Assembly (NCBI GenBank): GCA_017410325.1
Contig: JAFQRA010000010.1
Span: 80,183-144,182 of the forward strand
Origin: Clostridia bacterium
GTDB taxonomy: Bacteria; Bacillota; Clostridia; Oscillospirales; Acutalibacteraceae
DNA length: 64,000 bases
Direction of reading: 5' to 3'
Each line of letters opens with the position of its first letter. Position 1 is the first letter of the stretch. The notes beneath the pieces are model-generated. The model was not told the DNA's origin. It made no database searches and saw nothing but the letters and a program-made list of their open reading frames with translations. A program made the translations under genes and the position numbers. Below are positions 61,459 to 64,000 of this stretch, piece after piece.

Positions 61459-62607
61459 CTCTGCAACCTTGTATTTAGTTCTTGTTCCGTATTTGACCGA
61501 TGTAAGAAGTCCGAGCTTTTCGAGCTTGAGTACAAAACTGCGGATTGTTGCGTAAGCGGCATTACCAAAGTCTTTTTCAAGCTGTTTGGTTGAGAATTCT
61601 TCCGTTCCGTAGCACGAAATAACAAACTGCCACAATGCAACTTCCTTTGCGGTGAGTTCGCCTGACTTTACCGCTTCATCATAAGCTGAAAGGGTATCCG
61701 TTGAGTCGTTCATCTTGTTATAAACATTTTCAATAAAATAAAGAACAAATGGCGTTACATCGATTACACCGCTGAATATCTGGTTATCTTCAACCGCCGA
61801 AAACGCATCATAATATGCCTTGCGGCTTTTTTCAATCAAACCCGAAAACGGAATGAAAAGCGCTGACTGATAACCTTTTTGAATGAGAAACCAAAGATGC
61901 ATTAACCTTGCCGTTCTGCCGTTGCCGTCAAAATACGGATGAACATAGGCAAAATAAAAATGAACTATAGCTGCTTTAACAAGGTCATTAATGCCGTCAT
62001 CAGTATTTATAAACTCAATCAGGACCTTCATAAGCCCCGGTATCTTTTTGTAGTTAACACCCATATGCTCAATTTGACTTCCTACAATAGAAACGGTATC
62101 GTGACGGTAGAATTCACCGTCATTCAGCCTGTCATCACCTTCAAGGAAATCGCCGACTGTCATCATATAAAGCTTGTGCAAATTTTCTTCCGTGATTTTG
62201 TTGGAAGTATCGGCAATAAATTCCAATCCCTTTTTGATACCAAGAATTCTGCTTTCCTGATCGTTTTTCGGTGCATAGCCTTTAAGAATATTACGCACGC
62301 TGTCACGGCTGAAATCAATGTTTTCAATAGCAGAAGTAGCCACAATTTCATCTTCGGCTGTTTTGACACCGTAATAATTGTTCCGATTTTTTAAAAGCAA
62401 TTTTACCGCATTCTGACTGACCGCCGCATGGTTTTCGATGAAAACAATATTGTTTCCGTTGAAGTCCAAAATGGGCAAATCTTTGTAATAAAGCTCAGAT
62501 AGAGTCTGCAGAAACTCTGCAAAATCCCCACTGTATTTGTATTTCATTTTCTCAAGATTACAAAAATGCTTGTCTTTGAGCATTTTTGAAAAAAGCTTTA
62601 TATCCAT
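61456..62607 (-). CDS. Fic-family protein with C-terminal winged helix
   Basis: A 383-residue Fic protein. The catalytic loop HPYFDGNGRTAR starts at His223, so AMPylation or a related nucleotidyl transfer is expected. The preceding helices are normal for the family. The C-terminal ~60 residues (KQLEKDFGNAAYATIRSFVLKLEKLG) form a winged HTH, as in Fic proteins that may bind their own promoter. ATG at 62607 has GGAG 6 bases upstream; a TTG at 62619 is rejected. The leader has an operator-like repeat. Confidence 0.9.
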   Translation of the reverse strand: MDIKLFSKMLKDKHFCNLEKMKYKYSGDFAEFLQTLSELYYKDLPILDFNGNNIVFIENHAAVSQNAVKLLLKNRNNYYGVKTAEDEIVATSAIENIDFSRDSVRNILKGYAPKNDQESRILGIKKGLEFIADTSNKITEENLHKLYMMTVGDFLEGDDRLNDGEFYRHDTVSIVGSQIEHMGVNYKKIPGLMKVLIEFINTDDGINDLVKAAIVHFYFAYVHPYFDGNGRTARLMHLWFLIQKGYQSALFIPFSGLIEKSRKAYYDAFSAVEDNQIFSGVIDVTPFVLYFIENVYNKMNDSTDTLSAYDEAVKSGELTAKEVALWQFVISCYGTEEFSTKQLEKDFGNAAYATIRSFVLKLEKLGLLTSVKYGTRTKYKVAE

Positions 62608-62621
62608 AACAAACTCCAAAT

Positions 62622-62639
62622 TGATAGTAATTAGTATCA
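62622..62639. promoter_or_regulatory. Operator-like inverted repeat before fic
   Basis: Perfect TGATA-N8-TATCA just downstream of the -10, followed by a further TATCA word; position suits a repressor, possibly the Fic winged helix itself. Confidence 0.55.
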
Positions 62640-62648
62640 GTTTGTATC

Positions 62649-62677
62649 AATATATCATAAAATATACATTAAGTCAA
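62649..62677 (-). promoter_or_regulatory. Promoter of fic
   Basis: Minus-strand TTGACT (62672-62677), 17 bases, TATATT (62649-62654). Confidence 0.75.
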
Positions 62678-62692
62678 CCGATTTTTAAACAT

Positions 62693-62725
62693 CAAGCCGC
62701 CCGATTGCTCGGACGGCTCTTTTTA
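62693..62725. terminator. Stem-loop terminator after the GNAT gene
   Basis: AGCCG(C/T)CCGA stem, TTGC loop, CTTTTT on the plus strand; near-copy of the hairpin at 61,425. Confidence 0.7.
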
Positions 62726-62735
62726 TTCGGTCAGA

Positions 62736-63359
62736 TTAAAACAGTTGTGTTGGGAGTTTCAGCTTTTCTTTCGGCGGGAACTGTTTGTCGAATTCTTCGG
62801 CTTCTGCCTCATCAACAAAATATCCTTTCGGCGGAGTATATTCACCGCTGATGCCGTCAAGATAACCTTTTTTCAGCTCCTTGCACAGAAAGAACGATGC
62901 GTCCGCACCTTCGGGCAAACCGTGGTAACGTATACCAAACTCGCTCGCATAAGTGAATCCGCTTTTGCCGTAAAAATTGATGTTCCCCTCAAAGCAAAGC
63001 GCTCCGCAGCCAAACTCTGCAGCCTTTTCCAAAGAATAGTCAAGCAGTATCTTGCCGTAGCCCTTGCCCTGTAATTCGGGCGTAATGCAAATCGGTCCCA
63101 TAGTCATAATAGGCAAATCTGAGCCGTCATCGGCTTTGATAACCGCCCTCATAAACATATTCTGACCGATTATCTTTCCGTCTTTCTCCATAACGAAATC
63201 CAGTTCGGGCACAAACGCTTCATCGTTCCTCAGCTGATTGATTACATAATGCTCAAGACAGCCGGGACGGTAAACGTTCCAGAACGCTTCTCTGATAAGA
63301 GTTTCAGTTTCACGGTGTTCTTCTGTTCTTTCCAAACGAATGATGCAGTCATTTTTCAT
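62736..63359 (-). CDS. GNAT N-acetyltransferase
   Basis: A 207-residue GNAT protein. PIMTMGPICITPELQGKGYGKILLDYSLEKA near 85-113 holds the acetyl-CoA-binding R/Q-x2-G-x-G-like loop (QGKGYG), followed by GALCFEGNINFYGKSGFTYA. Substrate unknown. TTGGAGG precedes the ATG. It carries its own terminator and no shared box, so it seems unrelated to the regulon. Confidence 0.88.
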   Translation of the reverse strand: MKNDCIIRLERTEEHRETETLIREAFWNVYRPGCLEHYVINQLRNDEAFVPELDFVMEKDGKIIGQNMFMRAVIKADDGSDLPIMTMGPICITPELQGKGYGKILLDYSLEKAAEFGCGALCFEGNINFYGKSGFTYASEFGIRYHGLPEGADASFFLCKELKKGYLDGISGEYTPPKGYFVDEAEAEEFDKQFPPKEKLKLPTQLF

Positions 63360-63568
63360 TGTTAATCCTCCAAAAATTGTTGACCTTCAATCACCGGAGG
63401 CTTGCGGAGAAGTATTTGCAAACCTCATGGTTTACATTACTATCTCCAAGGTGTTGTTCATTTTCAAACAGCATTCTCCAAAAATTTTATTCAGGCACAG
63501 CCTGTAAATTCAGTATAGCATACGCACAGACAAATAACAAGAGCAGACCGTCGGTCTGCTCTTAATGC
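63360..63568. other. Intergenic stretch with XRE-gene terminator
   Basis: Holds the GNAT leader region and, at 63,539-63,563, a perfect 11-base stem AAGAGCAGACC / GGTCTGCTCTT that ends the minus-strand XRE gene. No gene seen. Confidence 0.6.
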
Positions 63569-63880
63569 TTATTTACGTATTAAATCTTTTACAAGTGTCG
63601 AAATCGTATCAAGCTGTTTATCATCAAGGCATTTCAAATCCTTAATAATTGCATCAAGCTTTGTAGGATTCTTTGATCCCAAATCGAAAAACTCGCTCGG
63701 AGTTACACCTAAATAATCACAGATATAAAATATTCCCGGCAACGATGGAAGTGATTTTCCTGATTCGATATTGTTGATATATCCCGGATTTTGTCCCATT
63801 GACAGACTCATATCTCGGGCAGACACACCTTTCTTTTCTCTGAGCTGTGCAAGTCTTAATGCAAAATCTTTTTCTTCCAT
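63569..63880 (-). CDS. XRE-family HTH regulator
   Basis: A 103-residue Cro/CI-type regulator: LAQLREKKGVSARDMSLSMGQ with NPGYINNIESGKSLPSL gives the HTH at about 9-47, followed by a short helical dimerisation tail. Its start codon is only about 8 bases from the point where an unrelated sequence begins, so its natural promoter and ribosome site are missing from the window. A junction at the upstream side is therefore likely. Confidence 0.85.
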   Translation of the reverse strand: MEEKDFALRLAQLREKKGVSARDMSLSMGQNPGYINNIESGKSLPSLPGIFYICDYLGVTPSEFFDLGSKNPTKLDAIIKDLKCLDDKQLDTISTLVKDLIRK

Positions 63881-63890
63881 TACACCGTCA

Positions 63891-64000
63891 CGCTTTGACC
63901 TGATGGGACTTCACGATGTGGAGACTATGCAGGAAGTGGAGAGCGCGGTACATGCCATCAATTCCCATGCGATCATTTACGGCGAGGGCTGGACGATGGG
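63891..64000 (+). CDS. Pullulanase (type I) catalytic-region fragment, truncated
   Basis: An open plus-strand frame reads RFDLMGLHDVETM, then AIIYGEGWTMG, the classic active-site segments (catalytic Asp and Glu regions) of GH13 pullulanase or amylopullulanase. The N-terminal part of the enzyme is absent: the homology starts at about 63,891 with no start codon or ribosome site, and the frame runs off the right edge. Either a partial gene created by recombination or a misjoined sequence. Confidence 0.7.

Noticed and set aside
1-64000. CRISPR arrays, tRNA or rRNA genes, insertion sequences
   Set aside because: I looked for regular direct repeats, cloverleaf-like or ribosomal sequence and transposase motifs and saw none.

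Overview
The window looks like a chromosomal segment of a low-to-mid GC Firmicute of class Clostridia, probably Oscillospiraceae/Ruminococcus-like. The basis is strong AGGAGG-type ribosome sites, sigma-A promoters, the gene families, and an oxygen-sensitive (R)-2-hydroxyacyl-CoA dehydratase-type cluster. This is inferred from gene content; no marker gene is present.

Region 1 (1-27.2 kb, all minus strand) is an exopolysaccharide/capsule locus read from right to left. Regulatory genes come first: a CpsB-type phosphatase, an Ig-like membrane protein and two tandem BY-kinases. An ABC exporter follows, then a six-gene cassette that looks like a peptide-modification (RiPP-type) pathway: PqqD-like, radical SAM/SPASM, a 93-residue candidate precursor, HPr-kinase-like, S24/S26 peptidase and nucleotidyltransferase. 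The cassette has its own promoter at 20.75 kb and runs without an obvious stop into the initiating sugar-phosphate transferase and the glycosyltransferase, LicD, Wzy, acetyltransferase, Wzx and pyruvyltransferase genes. It ends with UDP-ManNAcA synthesis (wecB, wecC) and a capE-like dehydratase cut by the left edge.

Region 2 (27.2-36.2 kb) is metabolic: an old-yellow-enzyme-type 2-enoate reductase (minus), a divergent SDR, then an operon of a CooC-like ATPase, two 2-hydroxyacyl-CoA dehydratase-like subunits, their activase, a small membrane protein and a protein that may resemble CdhC. Two 111-bp direct repeats (27,363 and 36,083) flank the region. They encode the same 35-residue C-terminal fragment and differ only at synonymous positions.

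Region 3 (36.2-64 kb) is an accessory stress/defence/DNA-repair island: a HipA-like kinase with an AbrB-like partner, a lipoprotein, an ATPase-nuclease pair, two WYL regulators, a UDG-like protein, vWA, ADP-ribosylglycohydrolase, HD and macrodomain genes, sbcDC, a DUF2779 nuclease, a zinc-ribbon membrane protein, an AAA-HIRAN fusion with EF-hand and NYN-nuclease genes, Fic, GNAT and an XRE regulator. The main discovery is that seven promoters in this 20-kb island share one operator-like box, GTCC-N8-G(G/T)AC, always exactly 11 bp upstream of the -10 hexamer and replacing a recognisable -35. It lies before the ATPase-nuclease pair, a WYL regulator operon (autoregulation), sbcDC, the DUF2779 operon, the zinc-ribbon gene, the NYN/EF-hand/AAA-HIRAN operon and an acidic protein gene. 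I propose one WYL-controlled regulon acting as a nucleic-acid damage or defence response.

At the extreme right (from about 63,890) a pullulanase catalytic-region fragment begins abruptly next to the XRE start codon, suggesting a recombination or assembly junction.
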